Assembly: GCA_030728235.1 (NCBI GenBank)
Contig: JANRAA010000206.1
Coordinates: forward strand, 1-20,563
DNA length: 20,563 nt
Direction of reading: 5' to 3'
From: Flavobacteriales bacterium
GTDB lineage: Bacteria > Bacteroidota > Bacteroidia > Flavobacteriales_D > Sanyastnellaceae
In this document: positions 7,737 to 15,401 of the stretch, in pieces
Position numbering within the stretch: the stretch's first letter is position 1
Layout: each line of letters opens with the position of its first letter
The notes under the pieces: model-generated
Told to the model about the DNA's origin: nothing
Database searches by the model: none
What the model saw: only the letters and a program-made list of their open reading frames with translations
Program-made: the position numbers and the translations under genes

Positions 7737-8708
7737 CTATTGTTTTAGTTGCTTGCGAAGAGACAATCGGGTGCCGGCAGGAGGCGTTTCACCGGGTTTG
7801 AGATTGTTTTTCTTTACAATTTTGCTGATTTTGATACCGTAACGTTGCGATACTTCAGCCAAGGTTTCACCTGCTACCAGCACGTGCCAATCTTCACTAC
7901 CGCTGTTTCGTTTTGGTTGTAGGTACAACATCTGTCCGGCCACCAGCGTGCTTTTCTTATCGAGTTCGTTGTATTTCCAAAGTTGCCACGGCATCATGTC
8001 GAGCTCCTTTGCAATGCTTTCGAAGGTATCGCCTTCTTTGGCAGTAACGAACTTTATTTTGTTGTTTGAGATAGTAATTTCACGGTGGTTGCTCACTGTA
8101 ACATCTGGCAGGCGGTCGTTTCGGTCGAATATCCCGCCAGCTTTCTTACGCTGTTTTTTCGTAACAGTAGGCTCAACAGATCCTTGATCAATAAGGCGGA
8201 TGCCTTCTTTGTCGTAAGCGTCCAAACCAAAATCTTCGATGATACCGATCAGCAAATCGGGATATTTGGGATTGGTGGCATATCCGCATTTTTTCAATCC
8301 CTTTGCCCACCCTTTGTAATCGTCAATGTCTAATTCGAACAGTGAAGCATAGCGCTGTTTTTTCAAAAAAACGGAGTGGTCTTCGAACGATTGGTGAGCG
8401 TTTTCATATTTTCGAAAGCACTCTCCTTTGGCGTCATCATCGTGATACACCTTCTTTCCTTTCCAATCGCTATGGCATTTGATGCCGAAATGGTTGTTGG
8501 CGTCTTTCGCGAGTGTGCTGTTTCCATCGCCACTTTCTAAGATGCCTTGAGCCAAGGTAATGCTGGCGGGAATGTGGTGAATGGCCATCTGGCGAACAGC
8601 CTCATCTTTCCATTGGTCAATGTATTGCGTACGGGTTAATCGACCCTCTTCTGCAGCTGCAGAAAGTAACGCGACTATAAATCCAAATGTGAGCAAATAA
8701 CGAATCAT
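7737..8708 (-). CDS. Secreted glucosaminidase (GH73-type) with two LysM domains, 323 aa
   Basis: The protein is a probable peptidoglycan N-acetylglucosaminidase acting in the periplasm or at the cell surface. It has a signal peptide (residues 1-19, ending SAAA). A glucosaminidase domain covers about 28-165, with the expected catalytic Glu58 in AQGILESGDGNSTLA followed by NNHFGIKCH and the downstream SVFLKKQRYASLF block typical of the family. A linker of about 50 residues leads to two LysM peptidoglycan-binding modules at about 219-265 (FVTAKEGDTFESIAKELD) and 274-317 (WHVLVAGETLAEVSQRYGI). The gene precedes the sensor kinase by 4 bases, so hydrolase, kinase and regulator are probably co-transcribed. 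This suggests control of cell-wall turnover, which is inference. The ATG at 8706-8708 is fixed by the signal peptide. Confidence 0.94.
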   Translation of the reverse strand: MIRYLLTFGFIVALLSAAAEEGRLTRTQYIDQWKDEAVRQMAIHHIPASITLAQGILESGDGNSTLAKDANNHFGIKCHSDWKGKKVYHDDDAKGECFRKYENAHQSFEDHSVFLKKQRYASLFELDIDDYKGWAKGLKKCGYATNPKYPDLLIGIIEDFGLDAYDKEGIRLIDQGSVEPTVTKKQRKKAGGIFDRNDRLPDVTVSNHREITISNNKIKFVTAKEGDTFESIAKELDMMPWQLWKYNELDKKSTLVAGQMLYLQPKRNSGSEDWHVLVAGETLAEVSQRYGIKISKIVKKNNLKPGETPPAGTRLSLRKQLKQ

Positions 8709-8798
8709 ACGAACCCAGTTTCTCCTGCTATAAAATTAAACGGAGAATGAGGTCACAATATGCGCTCAGCGCGGATTTACGAACATAGAAGTGTTGAC

Positions 8799-9206
8799 TC
8801 AGTTCATTTCGCGGACCGTCAGCGTATCACCTGCTTCGCCCAAGAAATACCAAGTTCCGATTTCTTTGCCATTGTCGAACTTGCCGACGATGCGTGGTTT
8901 GCCGTTTGGGTGGTTCACACGGTAGTCGCCGTGCATTTCACCATCTATGTAAAAATGCTCACTCCAAATGGTACTGTCAGGATAGTAGCTTTTCCATACG
9001 CCGATTCTTTTTCCACCTTCTATGATTCCGCTTGAAAGCAGTTTTCCATTGTTGTGGTACGTGCGTTCTTCCCGGTTCAGAGAGTCGTCGCCAACGTACA
9101 AATACTCAACACGTTTTTCTCCGGTAGGGTAGGTTTGTTGGACATGTGGAGTTGGCGGGGTAGTGCATCCTGCGATGAGCAGAAGAATGAATATTCTAGA
9201 TTTCAT
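8799..9206 (-). CDS. MORN-like repeat lipoprotein, 135 aa
   Basis: This small outer-layer lipoprotein has lipobox LIAGC (Cys14) followed by a PTPP linker and several copies of the MORN_2/YwqK-like motif. The copies are recognisable as YPTGEKRVEYLY, YHNNGKLLSSGIIEGGKR, YPDSTIWSEHFYIDGEM and HPNGKPRIVGKFDNGKE, each about 20-25 residues with the pattern NGK plus glycine and aromatic positions. Such proteins are common in Bacteroidota and no biochemical role is established. The gene overlaps the stop codon of the upstream polyprenyl synthase by four bases (ATGA at 9203-9206), so expression is coupled to it. A 90-base gap follows before the glucosaminidase gene. Confidence 0.85.
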   Translation of the reverse strand: MKSRIFILLLIAGCTTPPTPHVQQTYPTGEKRVEYLYVGDDSLNREERTYHNNGKLLSSGIIEGGKRIGVWKSYYPDSTIWSEHFYIDGEMHGDYRVNHPNGKPRIVGKFDNGKEIGTWYFLGEAGDTLTVREMN

Positions 9207-10177
9207 TTTTTACGCTCTATGGTGTAATGTACAAGGGCTACAAGTGATCGTTTCGACGGACTATCGGGCAGAGGATCTAGCAGCGCCAAGGCCTCATTGG
9301 TGTATTGCATCATGCGTTCAGCGGCATATTTCAAGCCACTGCTGGTAATCACAAAGTCAACGACTTCTTGCACCTTCTTTGGGTTTTCATTGTGGTTTTT
9401 CACAATGTTCACCATCTTTCTTTTCTGCGCAGATGAGGCATTGTTTAGCGCATAAATCAAGGGCAAGGTCATTTTGCGCTCTTTGATATCAATACCTGTT
9501 GGCTTGCCAATGTTTTCATTACTGCCGTAATCAAACAGGTCGTCTTTGATTTGAAAGGCAATTCCAACCTTTTCACCGAAAGTTCGCAAGCGCTCTTGCT
9601 CTTCTTTTGTGCAGCCTGCACTGGCCGCCCCAGCCTCACAGCATGCGGCAATCAACGATGCTGTTTTTCGGCGGATAATTTCGAAGTAGATATCTTCTGT
9701 GATGTCGAGTTTACGCGCTTTCTCAATCTGCAACAGTTCTCCCTCGCTCATCTCACGTACTGCTTGACTAACGATGCGCAGCAGTTCGAACGAACCAGTT
9801 TCAACCGACATAAGCAGTCCACGTGAGAGCAGGTAGTCGCCAACAAGCACAGCGATTTTGTTTTTCCAAAGGGCATTGATCGAGAAGAACCCTCTGCGGC
9901 GGTAGGCGTCATCCACGACGTCGTCGTGTACCAAAGTCGCGGTGTGCAGCAGCTCGATAAGTGAAGCGGCCGTGTAACTAGGTTCTTTTACCTCACCAAA
10001 AAGTTTGGCCGTGAGAAAGACAAACATCGGCCGCATCTGCTTTCCCTTGCGCTTGATAATGTAGTGGGTGATTTTATCAAGCAAGGGAGTATTGCTTTTC
10101 ATTGAGCCTTTAAAATGCTCTTCGAAGCGCTGCATCTCCTGCAATATCGGAGCCTGAATCTGTGTTACCGATGTCAT
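9203..10177 (-). CDS. Polyprenyl (trans-isoprenyl) diphosphate synthase, 324 aa
   Basis: This is a class I prenyltransferase that extends allylic diphosphates with isopentenyl diphosphate to make a long isoprenoid, most likely the menaquinone side chain in a Bacteroidota host (family knowledge; chain length cannot be read off). Diagnostic motifs are GKQMRP (45-50), the first aspartate-rich motif DDVVD (85-89) inside LVHDDVVDDAYRRRG, the GDYLLSRG helix (113-120) and the second aspartate-rich motif DDLFD (212-216) preceded by AFQIK. Length is normal for IspB/HepT-type enzymes. The ATG at 10175-10177 is preceded by a good promoter, so this is the first gene of the minus-strand run that continues with the MORN lipoprotein. 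Confidence 0.95.
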   Translation of the reverse strand: MTSVTQIQAPILQEMQRFEEHFKGSMKSNTPLLDKITHYIIKRKGKQMRPMFVFLTAKLFGEVKEPSYTAASLIELLHTATLVHDDVVDDAYRRRGFFSINALWKNKIAVLVGDYLLSRGLLMSVETGSFELLRIVSQAVREMSEGELLQIEKARKLDITEDIYFEIIRRKTASLIAACCEAGAASAGCTKEEQERLRTFGEKVGIAFQIKDDLFDYGSNENIGKPTGIDIKERKMTLPLIYALNNASSAQKRKMVNIVKNHNENPKKVQEVVDFVITSSGLKYAAERMMQYTNEALALLDPLPDSPSKRSLVALVHYTIERKK

Positions 10178-10492
10178 CGCGGTAAAGTTAGGTGAAAATA
10201 GACATTCAACAAGGTTGTTGTTGGGGTAGAATAATTCGCAAAAAACACATCGCTGTGCCTAGAGAAATCAGGGCATTGTTTTCGACCAATCACTTTGTTC
10301 TGGCTAAAATCTAGACATATAGTGCTTGAAATACTGGATTAAATAACGCGCTGACAGGGTTTTCAGCGCTCAAAACTTCGTGTTTATGAACAATTGAGTT
10401 TCGAAGATATGTTGAGATTGTGATTCGAAAAGATGAAAGCAACGCCGTACTTTCGCTGGTGATAAAATAAATACCTTACTGATTCTATTTTC
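10178..10492 (+). other. 315-base divergent intergenic region
   Basis: This gap separates the prenyl synthase (minus) from the secreted metalloprotease (plus). It holds the prenyl synthase promoter at its left end. A perfect 7-bp inverted repeat lies at 10348-10369 (GCGCTGA, 8-base loop, TCAGCGC) with no T-run, so it is not a standard terminator. A one-mismatch -7 octamer, TACTTTCG at 10448-10455, would start a transcript about 30 bases before the protease ATG but lacks a visible -33 box. I see no open reading frame or known RNA. Confidence 0.5.
10183..10212 (-). promoter_or_regulatory. Promoter of the prenyl synthase operon
   Basis: On the minus strand a TTG (10212-10210) is followed after 19 bases by TAACTTTA (10190-10183), seven of eight matches to TAnnTTTG and with the normal Bacteroidota spacing. 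The octamer ends exactly 5 bases before the ATG, predicting a transcript with little or no leader. Confidence 0.55.
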
Positions 10493-13400
10493 ATGAAGAT
10501 TTCTACTTTCATTTTAAGCCTAGTTGGACTTTTGTTTTCTGGCTGGGTATCAGCGCAAGCTACATGCGGAGCTGGATGCGGAAAAGTGCATTGCATGGGC
10601 CTTGTAGGCTTAACAGAGCAGCACGATTCTTTCATACCTGCTCCTGAAGGATTTGATCCAAATGGTGCCCGTGACGTAATTATTACCGTTAATTACAACG
10701 GTTTCACGCCGCAAGCACAAGGAGCATTTCAATATGCAGTTGATATTTGGTCTTCACTTCTAACTTCTGGGGTGCCGATTGTGATCGATGCTACTTGGGA
10801 AGACATTCCAGGATCTGTTTTGGGTTATGCCTCAGCTACCGGTTTTTGGCAAAATTTTTCTGGCGCCCCACAAACCAATATGCTTTACCCTTCTGCTTTG
10901 GCAGATAAATTGGCAGGGTTTAACATTGATCCAGGCGCGCCAGACATCGAAGCAGCTTTTGATAGTGGCACAAACTGGTATTTCGGTTTGGATGGAAACC
11001 CGGGCAATGGCCAATTCGACTTTGTATCGGTTGTGCTGCATGAATTAGGACACGGTTTAGGGGTGATAGGCAGCGCCGGTTACGACGCAGGAACAGGCTT
11101 TTTCTATTTCTCAAACCCTTCTATTTACGACACGTTTGTTGAGAATGGTGCGAACGCAAGCATTTTGAGCTTCACCGATGGTTCTACAGCCCTTGGTAAC
11201 CAACTAACAAGCAACAACCTTTTCTGGAATGGAGCGAATGCTGTGTCTAACAACGGCGGTGTTGACCCTAAAATGTATGCCCCAGCAACCTGGTCGGGCG
11301 GTTCTAGCTACTCACACGTAGATGAAAACACCTATGCCGCTGGAAACCAAAACTCACTTATGACGCCGTTCATTGCCCCAGGTGAAGCCATTCACGATCC
11401 AGGTCCAATTGTGATGGGTTTGATGGCTGATATTGGCTGGACAGTTGCTGCTCCGGCAGCGTGTGAAGAAAACGTCGCTTATTTGAACTTGCTTACCGAC
11501 TGTTACGGCAATGAAACCTCATGGGAGATTGTTGATGACTTAGGCAATACAGTAGACAATGGTGGGCCATATGCGTTCGGCACTCCGTCGTTGATTGATA
11601 TTGAACTGTGTTTGCCAACTGGATGTTACACACTCATTATGTACGATAGCTTCGGTGATGGGTTGGCCGGAACACTGGACCCAACGTGCGGTGTAGACGG
11701 TGATTTTGCCCTCACCGATGCTTCAGGCAACATACTTGCTCAGATGGGAGTTGCAAACTTTGGTTTTGGTGCAGCATTCGATTTCTGCATCGGTGACCTT
11801 GAGCCATGCACAAACCTCAATGCTACCACAGAAGACGCTCCTTGTCAACTCGATCAAAACGGTGTAGATCTGCTTCCTGTAGCTATTATCTTTTTCGACT
11901 TTGCAGGCGACTGCATCGTTCAGGAACTTTGCCTTTATGAAAATGGCGTGGAAACTTGTTTCGACCTTCCTTCTTTGGGCATCACATTGGGAGCAGGTGA
12001 TGGTCTCAATATCACCCAATTGACTCCAAACACCGACTATTTCTTCACGTACACAACTTCTCAAGGCACTACGTCAGACTTTTTCTTTTTCACGGCCGGA
12101 AACTGTGAAGACGATGAAATTATTTGCGACTGTGCGGGCACGCAACACACGATTGGTGTCCTTAGCTGGTTAGGCGACGGATTCCTCGACGATGGGTCGT
12201 ATGAATGGAATGGTCAGTTGGTAGACTTCAACTGCTCTACTTGGGGCTTCGACTGCGGTGATGCTGGAATAAACAGCGATCCAAACGGAGTTTGTTCAGG
12301 CAACCTTCCTCCAAACAATGGTTGTGTAGGCGAAATATTCGGTTGTACCGCTGTTAACGCATGTAACTACAACCCTGCAGCAACAGTGAGCGATGGCTCT
12401 TGTACCTACGATTGTTATGGTTGTACCAACAGCACGGCATGTAACTACAGTCCAACAGCAACCATCGACGATGGGTCTTGTGACTTTAGCTGTTTGGGAT
12501 GCACAGTGCCAACAGCATGTAACTACAACCCGAATGCGACCATCAACAACGGGTCTTGTGATTTCACATGTTATGGATGTACAGATACAGCGGCTTGTAA
12601 CTACAGTCCAACAGCAACCATCAACAACGGTTCTTGTAACTACTCATGCTACGGATGTACCGATTCTGATGCGTGTAACTACAGCATAACTGCCACCATT
12701 GAAAATGGAACTTGTACATACGACTGTTATGGATGCACCAACAGTGGCGCGTGCAACTACGATCCTACAGCAACCATCAACGACGGGTCATGCGACTTCA
12801 CCTGTTTAGGTTGTACCGATAGCGGCGCGTGTAACTACAATCCGACATCGACCATCAACGATGGATCTTGTGACTACTCTTGCTTGGGCTGTACCAACCC
12901 GAATGCGTGTAACTACAATGCCGCAGCAACTGTTGATGATGGATCTTGTGACTTCACTTGTTTCGGTTGTACCGATGTTGAAGCGTGTAACTATAGCGCA
13001 GTAGCAACTATCGACAATGGAACTTGTAACTATGATTGTTATGGATGCAACGATGCTGGGGCATGTAACTACGACCCAACATCTACCATCAACGATGGAT
13101 CTTGTGATTATTCTTGTCTGGGCTGCACCGACGTAGAAGCGTGCAACTACGACGCTACAGCGACCATCGATGATGGATCTTGTGACTTCACTTGTTTCGG
13201 TTGCACCGATGTTGAAGCATGCAACTATAGCGCAGTAGCCACCATCGACGACGGGTCTTGTGACTATGAAATCTGCATTGGATGTACCGATGAATCGGCT
13301 GTGAACTACAACCCTCTCGCTACTACCGACGATGGAAGCTGTATTTATGATTGTGTGTATCCAACAGCAACGTGGACGGTTGTGGAATGCGACGACAACG

Positions 13401-13876
13401 ATGGAGTATTCTATGTAGCAATGGGGGTAACAGCTCTTGGAAACGGAGCGCCGTATGTTATTTCAAACAACCTCGACAACAACGAAATCAACCTTACTTT
13501 CAGCGGCACCATCAACTTGGGGCCATTCCAGAATGGTGATCAAGTTGTTATCGCGGTGAATAGTACGCCACTGCCAGGATGTTTCTTCACCTCTCCGATT
13601 TTGACTTGCGAAACAAGCGTTTCTGAAATCGCAGCAGCAGCGTGGACAATCTTCCCAGTGCCAGCAGATGATGTCCTTTACTTACAAAGCGACTTCATTG
13701 GCTTGGTGGACATCGAAATTGTGGATTTGACAGGTAAGTTGATCAGCCGCACAACAGCTACAAACACCAACAGTCAGATTACTATTGAAGTGAACGGCAT
13801 CACCGCAGGTGCATATTTGTTGAACATCTACGCAGATGGCAGCAAATCATCGCACCGCGTGTTGATCACCCATTAA
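10493..13876 (+). CDS. Secreted zinc metalloprotease-like protein with Cys-rich repeats and T9SS sorting domain, 1127 aa
   Basis: The protein is predicted to cross the inner membrane by Sec (signal peptide 1-21, WVSAQ) and the outer membrane by the type IX system. An N-terminal metzincin-like domain (about 55-320) carries HELGHGLG (His183, Glu184, His187). It lacks the usual third ligand at +10 (Gly193), but YSHVDE (His275) followed by SLMTPF (Met290) fits a split zinc site with Met-turn. A CUB-like domain follows (about 327-435, GCYTLIMYDSFGDG), then further Cys-containing segments to about 612. Thirteen 26-residue Cys-rich repeats (616-954), a short beta-rich domain and a type A sorting domain (about 1051-1127, WTIFPVPADDVLYL to the C-terminal SSHRVLITH) complete it. 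It is monocistronic, with its own terminator. Substrate is unknown. The ATG at 10493 is set by the signal peptide. Confidence 0.92.
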   Translation: MKISTFILSLVGLLFSGWVSAQATCGAGCGKVHCMGLVGLTEQHDSFIPAPEGFDPNGARDVIITVNYNGFTPQAQGAFQYAVDIWSSLLTSGVPIVIDATWEDIPGSVLGYASATGFWQNFSGAPQTNMLYPSALADKLAGFNIDPGAPDIEAAFDSGTNWYFGLDGNPGNGQFDFVSVVLHELGHGLGVIGSAGYDAGTGFFYFSNPSIYDTFVENGANASILSFTDGSTALGNQLTSNNLFWNGANAVSNNGGVDPKMYAPATWSGGSSYSHVDENTYAAGNQNSLMTPFIAPGEAIHDPGPIVMGLMADIGWTVAAPAACEENVAYLNLLTDCYGNETSWEIVDDLGNTVDNGGPYAFGTPSLIDIELCLPTGCYTLIMYDSFGDGLAGTLDPTCGVDGDFALTDASGNILAQMGVANFGFGAAFDFCIGDLEPCTNLNATTEDAPCQLDQNGVDLLPVAIIFFDFAGDCIVQELCLYENGVETCFDLPSLGITLGAGDGLNITQLTPNTDYFFTYTTSQGTTSDFFFFTAGNCEDDEIICDCAGTQHTIGVLSWLGDGFLDDGSYEWNGQLVDFNCSTWGFDCGDAGINSDPNGVCSGNLPPNNGCVGEIFGCTAVNACNYNPAATVSDGSCTYDCYGCTNSTACNYSPTATIDDGSCDFSCLGCTVPTACNYNPNATINNGSCDFTCYGCTDTAACNYSPTATINNGSCNYSCYGCTDSDACNYSITATIENGTCTYDCYGCTNSGACNYDPTATINDGSCDFTCLGCTDSGACNYNPTSTINDGSCDYSCLGCTNPNACNYNAAATVDDGSCDFTCFGCTDVEACNYSAVATIDNGTCNYDCYGCNDAGACNYDPTSTINDGSCDYSCLGCTDVEACNYDATATIDDGSCDFTCFGCTDVEACNYSAVATIDDGSCDYEICIGCTDESAVNYNPLATTDDGSCIYDCVYPTATWTVVECDDNDGVFYVAMGVTALGNGAPYVISNNLDNNEINLTFSGTINLGPFQNGDQVVIAVNSTPLPGCFFTSPILTCETSVSEIAAAAWTIFPVPADDVLYLQSDFIGLVDIEIVDLTGKLISRTTATNTNSQITIEVNGITAGAYLLNIYADGSKSSHRVLITH
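12338..13354 (+). repeat. Thirteen tandem 78-base units encoding a 26-residue Cys-rich repeat
   Basis: Each unit encodes a variant of xGCTxxxACNYxPxATxxDGSCxxxC with four cysteines (51 in total). Unit 12 has one extra codon (CDYEIC) and unit 13 has lost the second cysteine (SAVNY). Units 7-9 (12806-13039) and 10-12 (13040-13276) are related as blocks. The 81 bases from 12935 and from 13169, exactly 234 bases apart, differ at only five positions, all third-codon and synonymous. This is protein-coding repetition with no spacers, not a CRISPR. Confidence 0.95.
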
Positions 13877-13895
13877 TTTATTCGAAACATAAAAG

Positions 13896-13921
13896 AAGGG
13901 GGGCAATCGTCCCCCTTTTTT
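13896..13921 (+). terminator. Intrinsic terminator after the metalloprotease
   Basis: A 7-bp stem AAGGGGG / CCCCCTT with an 8-base loop is followed by a run of Ts, 19 bases after the stop codon at 13876. Confidence 0.9.
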
Positions 13922-13944
13922 ATTACCCTATCATTGCGATGTGT

Positions 13945-13952
13945 TACTTTTG
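13945..13952 (+). promoter_or_regulatory. Bacteroidota -7 promoter element for yicC-gmk-nadD
   Basis: TACTTTTG is an exact TAnnTTTG match, exactly 5 bases (CATTC) before the ATG at 13958. The region 17-23 bases upstream is the T-rich tail of the preceding terminator and has no TTG, so the -33 element is weak or absent. Confidence 0.55.
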
Positions 13953-13957
13953 CATTC

Positions 13958-14830
13958 ATGATAAGATCGATGACCGGCTACGGAAAGGCCGAAGGCATTG
14001 TGGGAAACCGCAAATTTACTGTTGAGCTCCGTTCTCTTAACAGCAAACAGTTCGACCTCGGCGTGCGTATGCCCTCTCTTTACAAAGAAAAAGAGATGGA
14101 GTTGCGCACATGGCTCACAGAGCGTGTGGCTCGTGGAAAAGTAGACTTATCGATCTACTATGAAGCTGAAGTGGCCGAGAAACGGGTCAACCTCAACAAA
14201 TCGATCATGATGGCTTACTACCAAGATCTGAAGCTAATTGCAGATGAGATTGGACAGAAAGACACCGATTTTATGTCGCTGCTCATGCGCATTCCTGACG
14301 CTCTTAAACCAGATCGCGAAGAACTGGACGCTGAGGAGTGGAATGCCGTCATGAAATTGGTTTATGGTGCTGCCGATATGTTCGATAGTTACAGAAATCA
14401 AGAAGGCGCTGGTTTGGCTGCAGACTTCGAAATGCGCATCAAAGAGATTTTGAGCATGGAAGCCAACCTCGATGGTTTGGCAAATGCCCGGATCGAGAAA
14501 ATCAAAGAGCGCATCAATCAAAACCTTGAAGAGGTTGTTGAAGTAGACAAAATCGACCGCAACCGTTTTGAGCAGGAACTTATCTATTACATCGAGAAAA
14601 TTGATGTCGCTGAAGAGCGCAGCCGCCTGATTGCTAACTGCAACTACTTCCTTGAAATCCTCGCGTCGAATGCCGGACAAGGTAAGAAGTTGGGGTTCAT
14701 TGCTCAGGAAATCGGACGAGAGATCAATACACTCGGGTCGAAAGCTAACGACTCAGACATGCAACGCGTAGTGGTGCAAATGAAAGATGAATTGGAAAAG
14801 ATCAAAGAGCAATTACTCAATGTCCTCTAA
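13958..14830 (+). CDS. yicC: YicC-family endoribonuclease, 290 aa
   Basis: The start MIRSMTGYGKAEG is the classic beginning of YicC proteins, which is why I place the start at 13958 rather than at the in-frame ATG eight codons earlier; that earlier ATG would also lie upstream of the promoter element. Conserved features include VELRSLNSKQFDL, the charged middle region with RGKVDLSIYYE, and the C-terminal block LGFIAQEIGREINTLGSKAND (about 252-272), the signature of the C-terminal domain. Family members are metal-dependent endoribonucleases that influence small-RNA stability in E. coli and Bacillus. The length matches the usual 287-291 residues. The gene overlaps gmk by 11 bases, a neighbour pairing common in bacteria. 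Confidence 0.95.
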   Translation: MIRSMTGYGKAEGIVGNRKFTVELRSLNSKQFDLGVRMPSLYKEKEMELRTWLTERVARGKVDLSIYYEAEVAEKRVNLNKSIMMAYYQDLKLIADEIGQKDTDFMSLLMRIPDALKPDREELDAEEWNAVMKLVYGAADMFDSYRNQEGAGLAADFEMRIKEILSMEANLDGLANARIEKIKERINQNLEEVVEVDKIDRNRFEQELIYYIEKIDVAEERSRLIANCNYFLEILASNAGQGKKLGFIAQEIGREINTLGSKANDSDMQRVVVQMKDELEKIKEQLLNVL

Positions 14831-15401
14831 CAATTTCATCGGAAAATGTGTCATTTTCTCCGCACCCTCAGGAGCGGGGAAGACGACCATTGTGCGTCAT
14901 TTGTTGGGCTTGAATCTCGGACTTGAATTCTCAGTTTCAGCCACCAGCAGACCTCCCCGAAAGGGAGAAAAAGATGGTGAAGCGTACTATTTTTTGTCTG
15001 TTGAAGACTTTAAAAATAAAATCAAATCAGGCGATTTCGTAGAATGGGAAGAGGTGTATACCGAGCAGTTTTATGGAACCTTGAAAAGTGAAATCGAGCG
15101 CATTTGGCAAGAAGGCAATCACGTTGTTTTTGATGTTGATGTGGTTGGAGGCAAAAACCTCAAATCCATTTTCAAAGAGCAGGCCCTTGCCGTTTTCGTT
15201 CAACCGCCCTCTATTCCAGCTCTCGAAGAGCGACTGAGAAGCAGGGGTACTGAATCTGAAGCGTCGATAATGAAACGACTCGATAAGGCGGCACTTGAGC
15301 TCACCTTCGAATCTTATTTTGACGTTATCATCATCAACGACGATCTCGACGATGCGAAAGCAGAAGCCGCCGAGGTTGTTACAGAATTTTTGAACACTTG
15401 A
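14820..15401 (+). CDS. gmk: Guanylate kinase, 193 aa
   Basis: The enzyme phosphorylates GMP to GDP with ATP in purine nucleotide synthesis. The P-loop SAPSGAGKTT is at residues 14-23, followed by the GMP-binding segment with SATSRPPRKGEKDGEAYYF (about 39-57) and the lid region with RLRSRGTESEASIMKRL. I choose the ATG at 14820, which gives MSSNNFIGKCVIFSAPSG; an ATG 11 codons upstream lies deep within yicC and would add a non-homologous leader. The gene overlaps the end of yicC by 11 bases and its TGA stop overlaps the TTG start of nadD by 3 bases (TTGA at 15398-15401), so three proteins are made from one tightly coupled message. Confidence 0.96.
   Translation: MSSNNFIGKCVIFSAPSGAGKTTIVRHLLGLNLGLEFSVSATSRPPRKGEKDGEAYYFLSVEDFKNKIKSGDFVEWEEVYTEQFYGTLKSEIERIWQEGNHVVFDVDVVGGKNLKSIFKEQALAVFVQPPSIPALEERLRSRGTESEASIMKRLDKAALELTFESYFDVIIINDDLDDAKAEAAEVVTEFLNT

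Noticed and set aside
10348..10369. Perfect 7-bp inverted repeat as a terminator
   Set aside because: No T-run follows on either strand and no gene ends nearby; at most a structural or operator element.
12338..13354. Regular 78-base periodicity suggestive of a CRISPR or satellite array
   Set aside because: The whole period is coding, in frame, with conserved cysteines and synonymous differences; there are no unique spacers.
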